This document shows, piece after piece, positions 1 through 8,453 of a stretch of DNA of 33,906 nucleotides. The position numbers and the translations under genes were made by a program. How positions within the stretch are numbered: the stretch's first letter is position 1; each line of letters starts with the position of its first letter. Below the pieces are notes generated by a model. It was not told the origin of the DNA, ran no database searches, and was given only the letters and a program-made list of their open reading frames with translations. Source of the DNA: Ga0077536 sp943370145 (lineage in GTDB: Bacteria > Pseudomonadota > Gammaproteobacteria > Ga0077536); contig CALRPY020000046.1 of assembly GCA_943370145.1 (NCBI GenBank), forward strand, positions 1-33,906, in the 5' to 3' direction.

Positions 1-46
1 AGCCCGCGACGGGAGCGGCGAAGACCCGCGCCCGCGTGCCTCAGAA

Positions 47-83
47 AGAAAAGGTGTCAGATTTGAAATCTGACACCTTTTCT
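47..83. repeat. 37-bp perfect palindrome, possible bidirectional terminator or REP-like element
   Basis: Two perfect 18-base arms (47-64 and 66-83) surround a single central G. The left arm begins with an A-rich stretch and the right arm ends with a T-rich stretch, so a transcript from either strand would form a stem followed by U residues. It lies about 140 bp past the stop of the first minus-strand gene and could end that operon. Very similar GGTGTCAGA-type hairpins are, from memory, common dispersed repeats in proteobacterial genomes. Confidence 0.7.
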
Positions 84-222
84 CGGCTCTGGACCCTGCA
101 GAGGCCGTCTGAACGCAGCGCGGGACACAGTTGCTCGGTGGCTAATCCATCTGTCCAGGCTCTTGCGCGCGACGCTTGTCCCGTGGCCCGGCCCACGCCC
201 GACAAGCGCGCATCGACGGCAT

Positions 223-1116
223 TCAGGCGCCGGGGGCGAGCCCCTCGAGCGTGGACCAGTCCCACAGCAGGCCGCCGGCGCGGCCCGGGTCGTAGTTGTC
301 GTCCGGATGGATCGGGTAGAGGCTCACGTGGGACGCGCCGGCCGCGAAATAGCTCGCCACGACTTCCCTGAGCTTCGTCGCGCTACCCCAGGGCGCGATG
401 GTGTCGAGCAGCCGATCGCTGCCGCCGTTCGCGTAGTCGGCCTCGGTGAATCCCGCTGCCTGCCATGCGCGATGATAGGCGGGGAGTTGCACGTAGAATC
501 CCAGCGCCGCGCGCGCGACCTGGCGGGCGCGCGCCGGGTCTTCGCAGAGCACGGTGCGCACCACCGCGTGGAGCTCCTTGTCCGGCCCGAGCAACTGCCG
601 CGCCTGCGCGACCTTGGCCGCCGGCTGCAGGTAGAGGAAAAGACCGTCGGCGAGGTCGGCCGCGACCTTCATCAGCTGCGGTCCGTGACCCGCGATCACG
701 ACCGGGGCCGGCCGGGCCGCCAGCACGCCGTCGACCTTCACCGCACGCACGGCGGCCAGGTACTCGCGCATCTTGCGGGCCGGCGGCTGGAAGCTGTGGC
801 CCCGCGGTTCGACCAGCACCGGGTGCGAGACGCCGAGTCCCAGCGTGAAGCGCCCGCCGGACAGTTCGGCCAGCGTGTTGCCGGTCTGCGCGGCGGCATG
901 CGCGTCGCGTGCGTAGACGTTGAGGATGCCGGAGCCGATGCGCAGCCGGCTCGTCCTCGCGAGCAACCAGGCGCAGGTCGCGACCGGCTCGCGCCCGAAC
1001 ACTTCCGGGATCCACAGCGTATCGTAGCCGAGTTCCTCCAGCCGCCCCGCGTTGCGGGTGAGCGTCGCGCCGTCCACGCCTTCCGTGAACTGCAGCAGAC
1101 CGAGTCGATTCATCAT
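223..1116 (-). CDS. LLM-class oxidoreductase, probably F420-dependent
   Basis: A 297-residue member of the luciferase-like (LLM) TIM-barrel family. The N-terminus starts with the usual first strand (RLGLLQFTEG) and residues 82-99 carry LAELSGGRFTLGLGVSHP, a block typical of the F420-type subgroup. Such enzymes move hydride between reduced F420 or FMN and an organic substrate in the cytoplasm. The substrate cannot be read from the sequence. Two ATG codons stand in tandem, and GGAG lies seven bases before the first. It starts 16 bp after the stop of the next LLM gene and is the last gene of the minus-strand operon. F420 use is inferred from the subgroup motif and from the F420 biosynthesis genes about 9 kb upstream; FMN remains possible. 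Confidence 0.85.
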   Translation of the reverse strand: MMNRLGLLQFTEGVDGATLTRNAGRLEELGYDTLWIPEVFGREPVATCAWLLARTSRLRIGSGILNVYARDAHAAAQTGNTLAELSGGRFTLGLGVSHPVLVEPRGHSFQPPARKMREYLAAVRAVKVDGVLAARPAPVVIAGHGPQLMKVAADLADGLFLYLQPAAKVAQARQLLGPDKELHAVVRTVLCEDPARARQVARAALGFYVQLPAYHRAWQAAGFTEADYANGGSDRLLDTIAPWGSATKLREVVASYFAAGASHVSLYPIHPDDNYDPGRAGGLLWDWSTLEGLAPGA

Positions 1117-1132
1117 GTTTCTGCTCCAGTGC

Positions 1133-2152
1133 CTACTTGCGGAAAGCCGGCATGACTTCCTTCGCCATCAGCTCGAGGTGCTCCTCGGCCCACGACGGAT
1201 GCAGGCCCGGCGGCACCGCCCAGGTGTACCAGCGCGTGGTGCCGGTCTCGGCGCAGTAGTCGCGGATCATCTCCACCGCCTTCGCGGGTTCGACGATGTA
1301 GCAGGCCTTCTCCTCCAGCGCCGCGCGCTCGGCGGCGACCGGCTGGATGAAGCCCATGCCGGCGTCCTTCATCCACTTCGCGTAGCAGTTCTGCTGGTAG
1401 GCAAGGTGCTCCTTCGCCTCGTGCCAGCGCTTCTCGGGGTCGCGGCTGACCTGCAGCCACATGTAGCCGCCGGCGATTTCGTGCTGGTTCGGGTCCTTGC
1501 CCTGCGCCTTCAGCTCGTCCCAGAAGGTTTTCGCGAACGGGCTGATCGCGCCGGTCGCGATGTAGCCGTGGCCGACGCGCGCGGCGCGGCGGACGGCGAC
1601 GTTGCTGAAGCCCGCGATCCAGAGTTTCGGCTCCTGCTGGACCGTGCCGGGGCGCAGCTGGATGTCGTTGTAGGTGTAGTGGCGACCCTTGAAGCTGAAG
1701 CGTTCGCCGGCGAAGAGCCGCTTGATGATTTCGATGCCCTCCTCCATGCGTTGGGCGCGTTCCTTCGGGTCGACGTTGAAGCCGATGAATTCCTCGACCT
1801 TGTAGCCGATGCCGAGCCCCAGTTCGAGGCGGCCATTGGAGATGATGTCGAGGGTCGCGGCATCCTCCGCGACCCGGACCGGGTCGTGCAGGGGCAGCAG
1901 CAGCACGCTGGTGCCGATGCGGATCTTCTTCGTCCGGGCCGCAATCGCGCAGCCGATCGCGAGCATCGACGGCGAGTAACTGTCGTCACAGAAATGATGC
2001 TCCGAGAGCCAGACGTCGTCGAAGCCCAGCGACTCCGCATGGACGATCTGATCGATCACGGCCTGGTAGAGTTCGACATTGCTGCGCTCCCATTGCGGCG
2101 GGTTGCGGAAGTCGTACCAGAGGCCAAAGCTGATCGGACGTTCGGTATTCAC
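1133..2152 (-). CDS. LLM-class flavin-dependent oxidoreductase
   Basis: A 339-residue luciferase-like protein. The SEHHF motif (residues 50-54) and a downstream ISNGRLELGLGIGY block are hallmarks of alkanal-monooxygenase-like LLM enzymes. The likely role is FMN- or F420-dependent oxidation or monooxygenation of a small hydrophobic substrate, which is not identifiable here. The start is GTG (2150-2152), preceded by GAGGAG eight bases upstream; a nearer ATG is out of frame. It sits between the Sel1-like gene and the shorter LLM gene, 42 bp and 16 bp away, and so is probably co-transcribed with both. Confidence 0.88.
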   Translation of the reverse strand: MNTERPISFGLWYDFRNPPQWERSNVELYQAVIDQIVHAESLGFDDVWLSEHHFCDDSYSPSMLAIGCAIAARTKKIRIGTSVLLLPLHDPVRVAEDAATLDIISNGRLELGLGIGYKVEEFIGFNVDPKERAQRMEEGIEIIKRLFAGERFSFKGRHYTYNDIQLRPGTVQQEPKLWIAGFSNVAVRRAARVGHGYIATGAISPFAKTFWDELKAQGKDPNQHEIAGGYMWLQVSRDPEKRWHEAKEHLAYQQNCYAKWMKDAGMGFIQPVAAERAALEEKACYIVEPAKAVEMIRDYCAETGTTRWYTWAVPPGLHPSWAEEHLELMAKEVMPAFRK

Positions 2153-2194
2153 GGATGCATCTCCTCGTTGTGGCGGGCGGCGACGCCGTCCGCG

Positions 2195-2779
2195 TCAGTG
2201 GTTGGAACCGGGTGGGTCCGCTGCCGGCGTGCAGGCCGACATCAGCAGGCCTTCGCCGCATTCCGAGACCCTGCGGTGCTTCATGTCCTCGCCAATGATG
2301 CGCCGCGCGTAGCCCTGCTGGTTCCAGGCGACGAACTGCGTCATCCATTGCATGTAGTGCTCGGCCCGGGGATTGCCGTGGCGCCGGGCCGCATCGTACC
2401 AGCCGAACGCGCGCAGATCGTCACGCGGGACACCGAGCCCCTGCCGAAAGAGGCTGCCGAGGTTCCGCTGTGCATTGCCGTCGCCGGCGAGTGCCGCGCG
2501 CTTGAACCAGTGCGCGGCACGCCGGTGGTCCACCGGCGTGCCGAGGCCCAGGTGATGCATGACACCGAGCGCATTCTGCGCCGCGGCGTCACCCTGCTTC
2601 GCAAGGGGCAGGAGCCTGCGGTAGGCCCCGCGGTGATCGTCGCCGGCCAGCACCTGTTCGACCGACTGCGGGCGGTCACAGCCCGCGCCGGCCAGCACGC
2701 AGGCGAGCAGCAGCGAGCGGCGCCAGGATTCAGCGCCCTTCGCCCAGTGACGATACGTTGAACTGTTTGTCGATCGCAC
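2195..2779 (-). CDS. Sel1/TPR-like repeat protein, probable exported lipoprotein
   Basis: A 194-residue protein with two Sel1-type repeats at about 63-98 and 99-134 (AQNALGVMHHLGLG and AQRNLGSLFRQGLGV). Sel1 repeats form helical solenoids that bind partner proteins. A hydrophobic segment (residues 22-33) ends at Cys34, suggesting a lipoprotein, although the lipobox (GAGC) is weak. The only plausible start is GTG at 2777-2779, which lies inside the end of the upstream DUF1329 gene and gives a 50-bp overlap, so translation is probably coupled. A role in the envelope alongside the DUF1329 proteins is inference. Confidence 0.7.
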   Translation of the reverse strand: MRSTNSSTYRHWAKGAESWRRSLLLACVLAGAGCDRPQSVEQVLAGDDHRGAYRRLLPLAKQGDAAAQNALGVMHHLGLGTPVDHRRAAHWFKRAALAGDGNAQRNLGSLFRQGLGVPRDDLRAFGWYDAARRHGNPRAEHYMQWMTQFVAWNQQGYARRIIGEDMKHRRVSECGEGLLMSACTPAADPPGSNH

Positions 2780-4055
2780 GATCGGTCCAGGTGGGGTTGG
2801 TCACGCCTGCCTTCGTCATCGAGAGCGTCGCGGTGTCCTTCAGGATGTCTATCGCAATCGTCCCGATCCAGCGCGGCACCGAGGTCTCCAGCGCTTCGGC
2901 GCCTCCCGCTGCCGGCGCCGGCATGTAATACAGTCCGCTGAAGATACGCCACACCTGGTCGTTCCGGTTGATGGCGACCGCGACCGGCGCATTCAGGGTC
3001 TCGACGTCGAAGAACACGACCTTGCTCGAATAAGGGTGTCCGGCAAACTTCGGCTTCAGTTCGACCGCGTAACAGGTCCGCACCTGCCAGCGGTCATCGG
3101 GAACGCGGCTTCCCGGCCCGGAGTACACCGCATGCGGCGAGCGGCCGTCGGCCACCGACAGCACCTCGCGCTTGCCAAGATAGTTCCATTCGTAGTCGAG
3201 CACGCGCCCGCCGAAGGCTTCGAAGTCATCGAGCGTCATGTCGGTGCCCATGTAGACGTCGGCCCGTTCCTGGGCCGACAGGCGGCGTACACGCCGCTGC
3301 GTCGGCAGGTAGGAGTTGACCTGGTCCTCTTCATGGGCGTCGAGGGGGCGCTCTATCACGAACATCGTGCCCTTGACGTCGAAGGGTTCGAGGAACTCGA
3401 CGTGGTCCTTGTAGAAGCGCTGGTCCGCGTCGTCCGCGCCGGTACGGTAGCCCTGCCCGGGCAGCATCGCGAGATGGTTGAGGTACACTCGCTTGTAATG
3501 CTGCATCGTGTAGCGATCGAGCGTGCCGCCCCCGGTCAGCGCCGGTTGTTGCGGCCCCGGTCCGCCCCGGCCGCGCATGTAGTACATCGGGACCTCCGTC
3601 GCGGTGTATCCGTAGTACTGCCAGCGGTGCATGCGATCCCAGCCGATCATCAGCCCGGCCTGCTGCGGGGTCGCCGCGGCAATCTGCTCGTCCGAGAACG
3701 GGCGCCCGGCGGTGTAGTTCTCCAGCGCGCCATCGGCCGCGAGCGTCGCCTGGCCGGCGAATTTTTCCGTCGCCTCCTGGTACGACGGGTGGCCCGGAAA
3801 GGACGCCCGCGCCTGGATCTCCATCCGCAGTGCCGGAAAATCGAATTCCTCGGCGTAGCCCGGGGGCAGGTAGGCCCTGACCACCTGCATGTCCTTCTGC
3901 GCGAGCGCGGTGCCGCCATCCGGTGGCACCATGTCGGGCGCTTGCTGGATCCAGGCGATGAGATCCTCACGCGTCGCGGCATTCGCGGCGCCGACCGCTG
4001 AAAGCAGTGCGGCCAATAACAGGATCTGCGACCACCAACGCTTCGGGCTCTTCAT
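2730..4055 (-). CDS. DUF1329 family secreted protein, copy 1 of 3
   Basis: A 441-residue protein with a clear signal peptide (cleavage after about residue 26, ANA) and a DUF1329 body of normal length. Conserved blocks include HRWQYYGY (153-160), ERPLDAHEEDQVNSYL (about 235-250) and PTQRRVRRL (251-259). DUF1329 proteins have a LolA/LolB-like lipid-binding fold and are thought to act in the periplasm. They often accompany genes for hydrophobic substrate use, but their biochemical role is not settled. ATG follows GGAG at good spacing. It is visibly closer to copy 2 than to copy 3, which suggests a more recent duplication. All three copies end in the same EGR tripeptide. A 207-bp gap containing a hairpin separates it from copy 2. 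Confidence 0.88.
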   Translation of the reverse strand: MKSPKRWWSQILLLAALLSAVGAANAATREDLIAWIQQAPDMVPPDGGTALAQKDMQVVRAYLPPGYAEEFDFPALRMEIQARASFPGHPSYQEATEKFAGQATLAADGALENYTAGRPFSDEQIAAATPQQAGLMIGWDRMHRWQYYGYTATEVPMYYMRGRGGPGPQQPALTGGGTLDRYTMQHYKRVYLNHLAMLPGQGYRTGADDADQRFYKDHVEFLEPFDVKGTMFVIERPLDAHEEDQVNSYLPTQRRVRRLSAQERADVYMGTDMTLDDFEAFGGRVLDYEWNYLGKREVLSVADGRSPHAVYSGPGSRVPDDRWQVRTCYAVELKPKFAGHPYSSKVVFFDVETLNAPVAVAINRNDQVWRIFSGLYYMPAPAAGGAEALETSVPRWIGTIAIDILKDTATLSMTKAGVTNPTWTDRAIDKQFNVSSLGEGR

Positions 4056-4229
4056 GTCTTACTCCGGGAATAAGGTTTCAAGCTCCGGAAGTCCGCGTGC
4101 CATCGCCTGCACACGGCCCCTCCTGTTTCTCGAGTGCCGCAAGTTTCGTGGGGCGCAGGCGAAACCGGCTCGTACCGGGACCGCGCCCTTGCGGCTTTGT
4201 TTTATTCAGGGGTTGCTCGCGAGTGCCGT

Positions 4230-4251
4230 CCCGGTTCGCGCACGAACCGGG
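4230..4251 (-). terminator. Hairpin between DUF1329 copies 2 and 1
   Basis: Nine-base perfect arms (4230-4238 and 4243-4251) flank a four-base loop, 11 bases past the stop of DUF1329 copy 2. No T-tract follows on the minus strand, so it may attenuate transcription or stabilise the upstream mRNA rather than terminate fully. It lies in the only sizeable gap (207 bp) in this gene series. Confidence 0.45.
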
Positions 4252-4262
4252 CGTGACCTCTT

Positions 4263-5594
4263 CTAGCGCCCCTCGCCCAATGCCGAAACATTGAACTGTT
4301 TCTCTATCGCGCGCTTGCTCATCGTCGGGTTGACGGTACCGACCCTGGTGATCGAGACGGTCGACGTATTGCGCAGGCGATCCGTTGCAATGGTCGCCGT
4401 CCAGCGCGGTACAGAGGTCTCCAGCGCTTCCACGCCGCCGGCTGCCGGCTTCGGCAGGTAGTAGAGCGCGCTGAACATGCGCCACACCTGCCCATCCCGG
4501 TTGATGGCGAGGGCCACCGGCGCATTCATGGTCTCCACGTCGAAGAAGATGAACTTGCTCGAATAGGGGTGCCCCTTGAATTTCGGCTTCAATTCGACCA
4601 CGTGGCAGTTGCGCACCTGCCAGCGGTCATCCGGCACCCGGCTGGACGGGCCGAAGAACTGCTGCTGGGGCGACCGAGCGTCGACGACCGACAGCACGTC
4701 ACGGCGGCCGAGGTAAGTCCATTCGAAATCGAGCACACGGCCGGAGTAGCCCTCGAAGTCGTCGATCGTCATGTCGGAGCCCATGAAGACGTCGGCACGC
4801 TCCTCGGCCGACAGGCGCCGCACGCGGCGCTGCGTCGGCAGGTAGGAATTGACCTGATCTTCCTCGTGGGCGTCGAGCGGCCGCTCGATCACGAAGGTCG
4901 TGCCCTTGACGTCGAAGGGCTCGACGAATTCCACGTGATCCTTGTACAGGCGCTCGTCGCTGTCGTCGGCTTCCGTCCGGTAAGCCTGCTCCGGCAGCAT
5001 TGCCAGGTGACTCAGGTACACCCGCTTGTAGTTCTGGATGATATGCCGGTCCAGCTTCCCGCCGCCGTTGAGGCCGAAGGCCAGCGGCCCCGAGTCCCCG
5101 CCGCCAGCGCCCCCAATCAGGTAGTACTGCGAAATCTCGTCGGCGAACCAGCCGTAGTACTGCCAGCGATGGATGCGATTCCAGGCGATCATCAACCCGG
5201 CCTGCGCCGGCGTCGCCGCCGCGATCTGCGCGTCCGAAAACGGCTTGCCCGCCGTGTAGTTGGTCAGCGCGCCGTCGGCGGCGAGTTGCGCCTGCCCGGC
5301 GAATTTCGCGGTTGCTTCCTGGTAGGACGCATGCGGGGTGTATGGCGATGGCGCCTGGATCTCCATCTTCAGGCCGGGGAAATCGAATTCCTCGGCGTAA
5401 CCGGGTGGCAGATAGGCGGCGATGGTGGCCATGTCGGCCTCGGTCAGCGTGGCGCCGGCATCGGGCGGGACCACCGCGACCTCGCGCTCGATCCACGCGA
5501 TGACGTCCTCCCGTGTCGTGGCCTGCGCGCCCGCGCAGGCCACCAGGCAGAGGCCTGCCAGGACAATCCCGAACCACTTGCGGCCGGGATTCAC
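4263..5594 (-). CDS. DUF1329 family secreted protein, copy 2 of 3
   Basis: A 443-residue paralogue of the neighbouring genes, with the same architecture: signal peptide, HRWQYYGW near residue 152, and the DAHEEDQVNSYLPTQRRVRR block at 241-260. The N-terminus can be read in two ways. LVAC (17-20) fits a lipobox and would give a lipoprotein anchored at Cys20, whereas AQA at 23-25 fits ordinary signal peptidase cleavage. The start is GTG (5592-5594), four bases after the stop of copy 3, and the end of that gene supplies the AGGTGA ribosome site, so the two are translationally coupled. The function is presumed to match the other copies: periplasmic or outer-membrane handling of a lipidic substrate. 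Confidence 0.88.
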   Translation of the reverse strand: MNPGRKWFGIVLAGLCLVACAGAQATTREDVIAWIEREVAVVPPDAGATLTEADMATIAAYLPPGYAEEFDFPGLKMEIQAPSPYTPHASYQEATAKFAGQAQLAADGALTNYTAGKPFSDAQIAAATPAQAGLMIAWNRIHRWQYYGWFADEISQYYLIGGAGGGDSGPLAFGLNGGGKLDRHIIQNYKRVYLSHLAMLPEQAYRTEADDSDERLYKDHVEFVEPFDVKGTTFVIERPLDAHEEDQVNSYLPTQRRVRRLSAEERADVFMGSDMTIDDFEGYSGRVLDFEWTYLGRRDVLSVVDARSPQQQFFGPSSRVPDDRWQVRNCHVVELKPKFKGHPYSSKFIFFDVETMNAPVALAINRDGQVWRMFSALYYLPKPAAGGVEALETSVPRWTATIATDRLRNTSTVSITRVGTVNPTMSKRAIEKQFNVSALGEGR

Positions 5595-5598
5595 TCGC

Positions 5599-6927
5599 TC
5601 ACCTGCCTTCGGTCAGGCGGGACAGCGAAAATGTCCGTTCGATCGCCTTCTTGGTCATCGTCGGGAACTCTGTGCTCGTCCTGCAGCGCGCAATCGTCGC
5701 CGTGCCCGACTTGAAATCCGCCGCGATGCTGCCGCGCCAGATGCCGGGTGAGGTCTCCATCGACCGCTCCGGCGTGCTGTTGTCGGCTTGCTGCCGCTTG
5801 TAGAACGGCACCACGACACGCCACAGCCGGTTTTCACGATCGACGATCAGCGCCATCGTGGGCGTATAGGTCTGCTGATCGATCAGCAGATACTTCGCGC
5901 TCATCGGATGTCCGTCCCAGCGCGGCTTCACTTCCACGACGAAGTTGGGGCGCACCTGCCAGCGATCGATGGGCACGTCGCTAAGCGCGCCGCCGAGGCG
6001 CAGATGCTCTTCCTGCGAGTCGGTCACCGCGAGCACCTGCTTCTGGCCACGATAGATCCACTGGTAATCCATGACTCGGCCGGAGAAACCCTCGAAGTCG
6101 TCGAGCGTGAAGTTCGAGCCCATGAAGTTGTCGGCGCGTTCCTTCGCCGACAGACGGCGTACACGCCGCTGGCTCGGCAGGTAGGAATTGACCTGATCCT
6201 CCTCGTTCGCATCAAGCGCGCGCTCCACGACGAAGGTGGTGCCCGCGACATCGAAGGGCTCGACGAAGGAGATGAAGTCCTTGAAGTAGCGGTTCTCGCT
6301 GCCGGCCGCGTCCGTCCTGTACCCGGCATCCGGCAGCATCGCGAGATGGTTGAGGTACACGCGGTGATAGATCTGCACCAGCGAGCGGTCGAGCTTTCCA
6401 CCTCCCTCGAGGCCGGTCACGCCCGGGCTCGCGCCCTCGGCCGGCATCACGTACAACATGTCCAGCCCGTCGACCTTGTAGCCGTAGTACTGCCAGCGAT
6501 AGACGTGATTCCACGCGACCATCATGCCGGCTTCCTCGGGCGTGGCGTCGTCAAAGCGCTCCGGGTCGAACGGGCGTCCGCTGACATAGCCCTCGAGGCC
6601 ACCCGCCGCCGCCAGTTGGGCCTGGCCGCCGTGCGCATCGGTCGCAGCCTGGTAGACCGGATGCGGTTGATAGTCCGCAGTGGCCTCGATGCTGAGCCGG
6701 ACGTCCGGATGGTTCACGTGGTCGAAGTAACCCGGCGCAATCATCGCGCGCACGCTCTCGAGTTGCGCCGCGTCGATCACGGTGCCGGGCGCCGGCAGCG
6801 CCGCTGGCGCGGACTGCAGCCAGGCCTCGATGTCGTCACGGGTCACGTCAGCCGCCGCGGCGTTCCATGCCAGCAACGCGGCGGCGATGCCGACCGCGCG
6901 CCGCACGGCGTCAATTCCTGAAGTCAT
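5599..6927 (-). CDS. DUF1329 family secreted protein, copy 3 of 3
   Basis: A 442-residue DUF1329 protein with an N-terminal signal peptide (cleavage near residue 26, AAA before DVT). It keeps the HRWQYYGYK block and the EEDQVNSYLPSQRRVRRLSA block but differs more in the rest than copies 1 and 2 differ from each other. The ATG is preceded by GGGGAG five bases upstream. The LLM gene upstream ends 45 bp away, so LLM and DUF1329 genes appear to share a transcript. Three copies in a row suggest either specialisation for different ligands or hetero-oligomers; neither can be decided from sequence. Confidence 0.88.
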   Translation of the reverse strand: MTSGIDAVRRAVGIAAALLAWNAAAADVTRDDIEAWLQSAPAALPAPGTVIDAAQLESVRAMIAPGYFDHVNHPDVRLSIEATADYQPHPVYQAATDAHGGQAQLAAAGGLEGYVSGRPFDPERFDDATPEEAGMMVAWNHVYRWQYYGYKVDGLDMLYVMPAEGASPGVTGLEGGGKLDRSLVQIYHRVYLNHLAMLPDAGYRTDAAGSENRYFKDFISFVEPFDVAGTTFVVERALDANEEDQVNSYLPSQRRVRRLSAKERADNFMGSNFTLDDFEGFSGRVMDYQWIYRGQKQVLAVTDSQEEHLRLGGALSDVPIDRWQVRPNFVVEVKPRWDGHPMSAKYLLIDQQTYTPTMALIVDRENRLWRVVVPFYKRQQADNSTPERSMETSPGIWRGSIAADFKSGTATIARCRTSTEFPTMTKKAIERTFSLSRLTEGR

Positions 6928-6972
6928 CGAGCTCCCCTCGTCTTTTCAAGTTGTGCCGGAGGCGGACGGTTT

Positions 6973-8070
6973 TCAGGCCGCCTTTTCGCGCAAGGCGCCG
7001 TTGATGCGCGGCATCACTTCCTGCGCCATCAGGCGCATCGAGCGCTTCATGCGCACCGGATCCTGCCAGTCATGCGCCGCGTACAGCAGGGTGCCGAAGT
7101 GGCCGACTTCCTCGCGCAACGCGAGGATCTTGCGGGCGACGGTCTCCGGGCTGCCGTGTATCACGCACGCATCGCGCAGCGCCTCTGGCGCCAGTTGCGC
7201 CGGATCGTCGGTCGGGTTGACGAGGAACGGGCCCTTGTAGTTCGAGCGATCGAAAATCGCGAACAGGTACTTGTAGTAGTAGTCGAACGCGCTGTCCTGC
7301 TTGCGGACGAAGGCTTCCGCGGCCTCGTCGGTGTCGTCGACGTAGATGCTGCGCGCGACGTGCCACTTCTCGGGATCGGGATGGTGCCCCGCGGCCTGCG
7401 CGGCGGCGGCGTAGGTCGGCCAGTGGGTCTTCAGCGACCAGGTCGCGATGAAGTTCGCCGACATCGGGATGTAGTTGCGTGAACCGGCGTATTTCAACGA
7501 CGACGAGTGCGGGCTCATTGCCGACACGGCGAGCGGCGGATGTGGCTGCTGCAGCGGCTTCGGCACGTAACCGAGCATGATGTCGTGGTGTGTCCACTCC
7601 TTCATGTCGATCGTCCAGTGCTTGCCCTTGATGTGGTACGGCGGTTCGGTGCCCCACAGTTCCAGGATCTGGTCGACCGCCTCCATCATCATCTCGTTGC
7701 GGTCCTTGTCCATCGTGCCGAACAGTTCGAAGTCCGACAGCAGGCCACCGGGGCCGACACCCATGATGAAGCGGCCGTTCGACAGGTGATCGAACATGGC
7801 GGCCTGGCCGGCACTGACCGCCGGGTGATATTGCGGCAGGCACATGACGCCGGTGGCGAGCTTGATCTGCTTCGTGCGCGCGATGAGGTTTGCGTGGAAG
7901 ATGAGCGGTGAGGTGATCTGCTCCACCTTCGACGAGTAGTGCTCCCCGACCCAGGCTTCGCTGAAGCCGAGTTCGTCGGCGAGGATGATGGCTTCCATGT
8001 CCTCTTCGAGCGTCTGGTGGTAGTCACGATCGATGTGATGCAGAGGCATCATGAAATAACCGAGCTGCAT
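6973..8070 (-). CDS. LLM-class flavin-dependent oxidoreductase, limonene-monooxygenase-like
   Basis: A 365-residue LLM protein when started at the ATG at 8068-8070, where the family N-terminus MQLGYFMMPLHH begins and AGAGGGG lies six bases upstream. The frame stays open to 8133, but the extra 21 residues look non-coding. Family marks are GEHYSS (42-47) and DHLSNGRFIMGVGPGG (94-109). The general form resembles LimB-type limonene monooxygenases and alkanal monooxygenases, so an FMNH2- or F420H2-dependent hydroxylation or epoxidation of a terpenoid-like compound is plausible but unproven. It is the first gene of the LLM-DUF1329 series, so its upstream region probably holds the promoter. Confidence 0.88.
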   Translation of the reverse strand: MQLGYFMMPLHHIDRDYHQTLEEDMEAIILADELGFSEAWVGEHYSSKVEQITSPLIFHANLIARTKQIKLATGVMCLPQYHPAVSAGQAAMFDHLSNGRFIMGVGPGGLLSDFELFGTMDKDRNEMMMEAVDQILELWGTEPPYHIKGKHWTIDMKEWTHHDIMLGYVPKPLQQPHPPLAVSAMSPHSSSLKYAGSRNYIPMSANFIATWSLKTHWPTYAAAAQAAGHHPDPEKWHVARSIYVDDTDEAAEAFVRKQDSAFDYYYKYLFAIFDRSNYKGPFLVNPTDDPAQLAPEALRDACVIHGSPETVARKILALREEVGHFGTLLYAAHDWQDPVRMKRSMRLMAQEVMPRINGALREKAA

Positions 8071-8453
8071 GGCGGACCCCTCTTGAAATCTTGTTGTACC
8101 CCGGAGGCTAAGTGCGTGGAGGTCAAAACTCAAGCAGGTTTCCGTTCATCCACGCGATGCAAACTGCTGATGCAAAAAGCTTCATTCATATGAGGGATGC
8201 ATCACGCGCGCACGCGACGCCACTGCGCCCGCGCTGCGCGCGCAAGTGAATGCGCACACTGCGTGTGGACATGCGTCGGCGTCGGCGACGCTCCCGGTGT
8301 CGCGCCGCACAATGCGACCGTCACATGCGCTGCGTCATGCGGGGGGCACGTGCATCTCGGCGGTGGTGAGTTCGCCCGGGCGTCTTTTGCCCTGCGGGCG
8401 GCGGGCTGGCTGGAGTGCCGGGATCGAGCGCCCGGCCGTACGCCGGGCGACTG
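8071..8453. other. 383-bp non-coding region upstream of the LLM gene
   Basis: No credible gene is seen. The part near the LLM gene (about 8130-8200) is noticeably more AT-rich than its surroundings. It carries GATGCAAA twice as a direct repeat (8156-8163 and 8169-8176, 13-bp period) and the palindrome GATGCATC at 8196-8203, which could form a regulator binding region for the downstream operon. The part near the Hcp-like gene is GC-rich and holds a hairpin at 8429-8449. No clear -35/-10 pair could be assigned. Confidence 0.45.
8429..8449 (-). terminator. Hairpin after the Hcp-like gene
   Basis: Eight-base perfect GC-rich arms (8429-8436 and 8442-8449) with a five-base loop start four bases after the stop of the Hcp-like gene. 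There is no T-tract, so factor-independent termination is uncertain. Confidence 0.45.
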
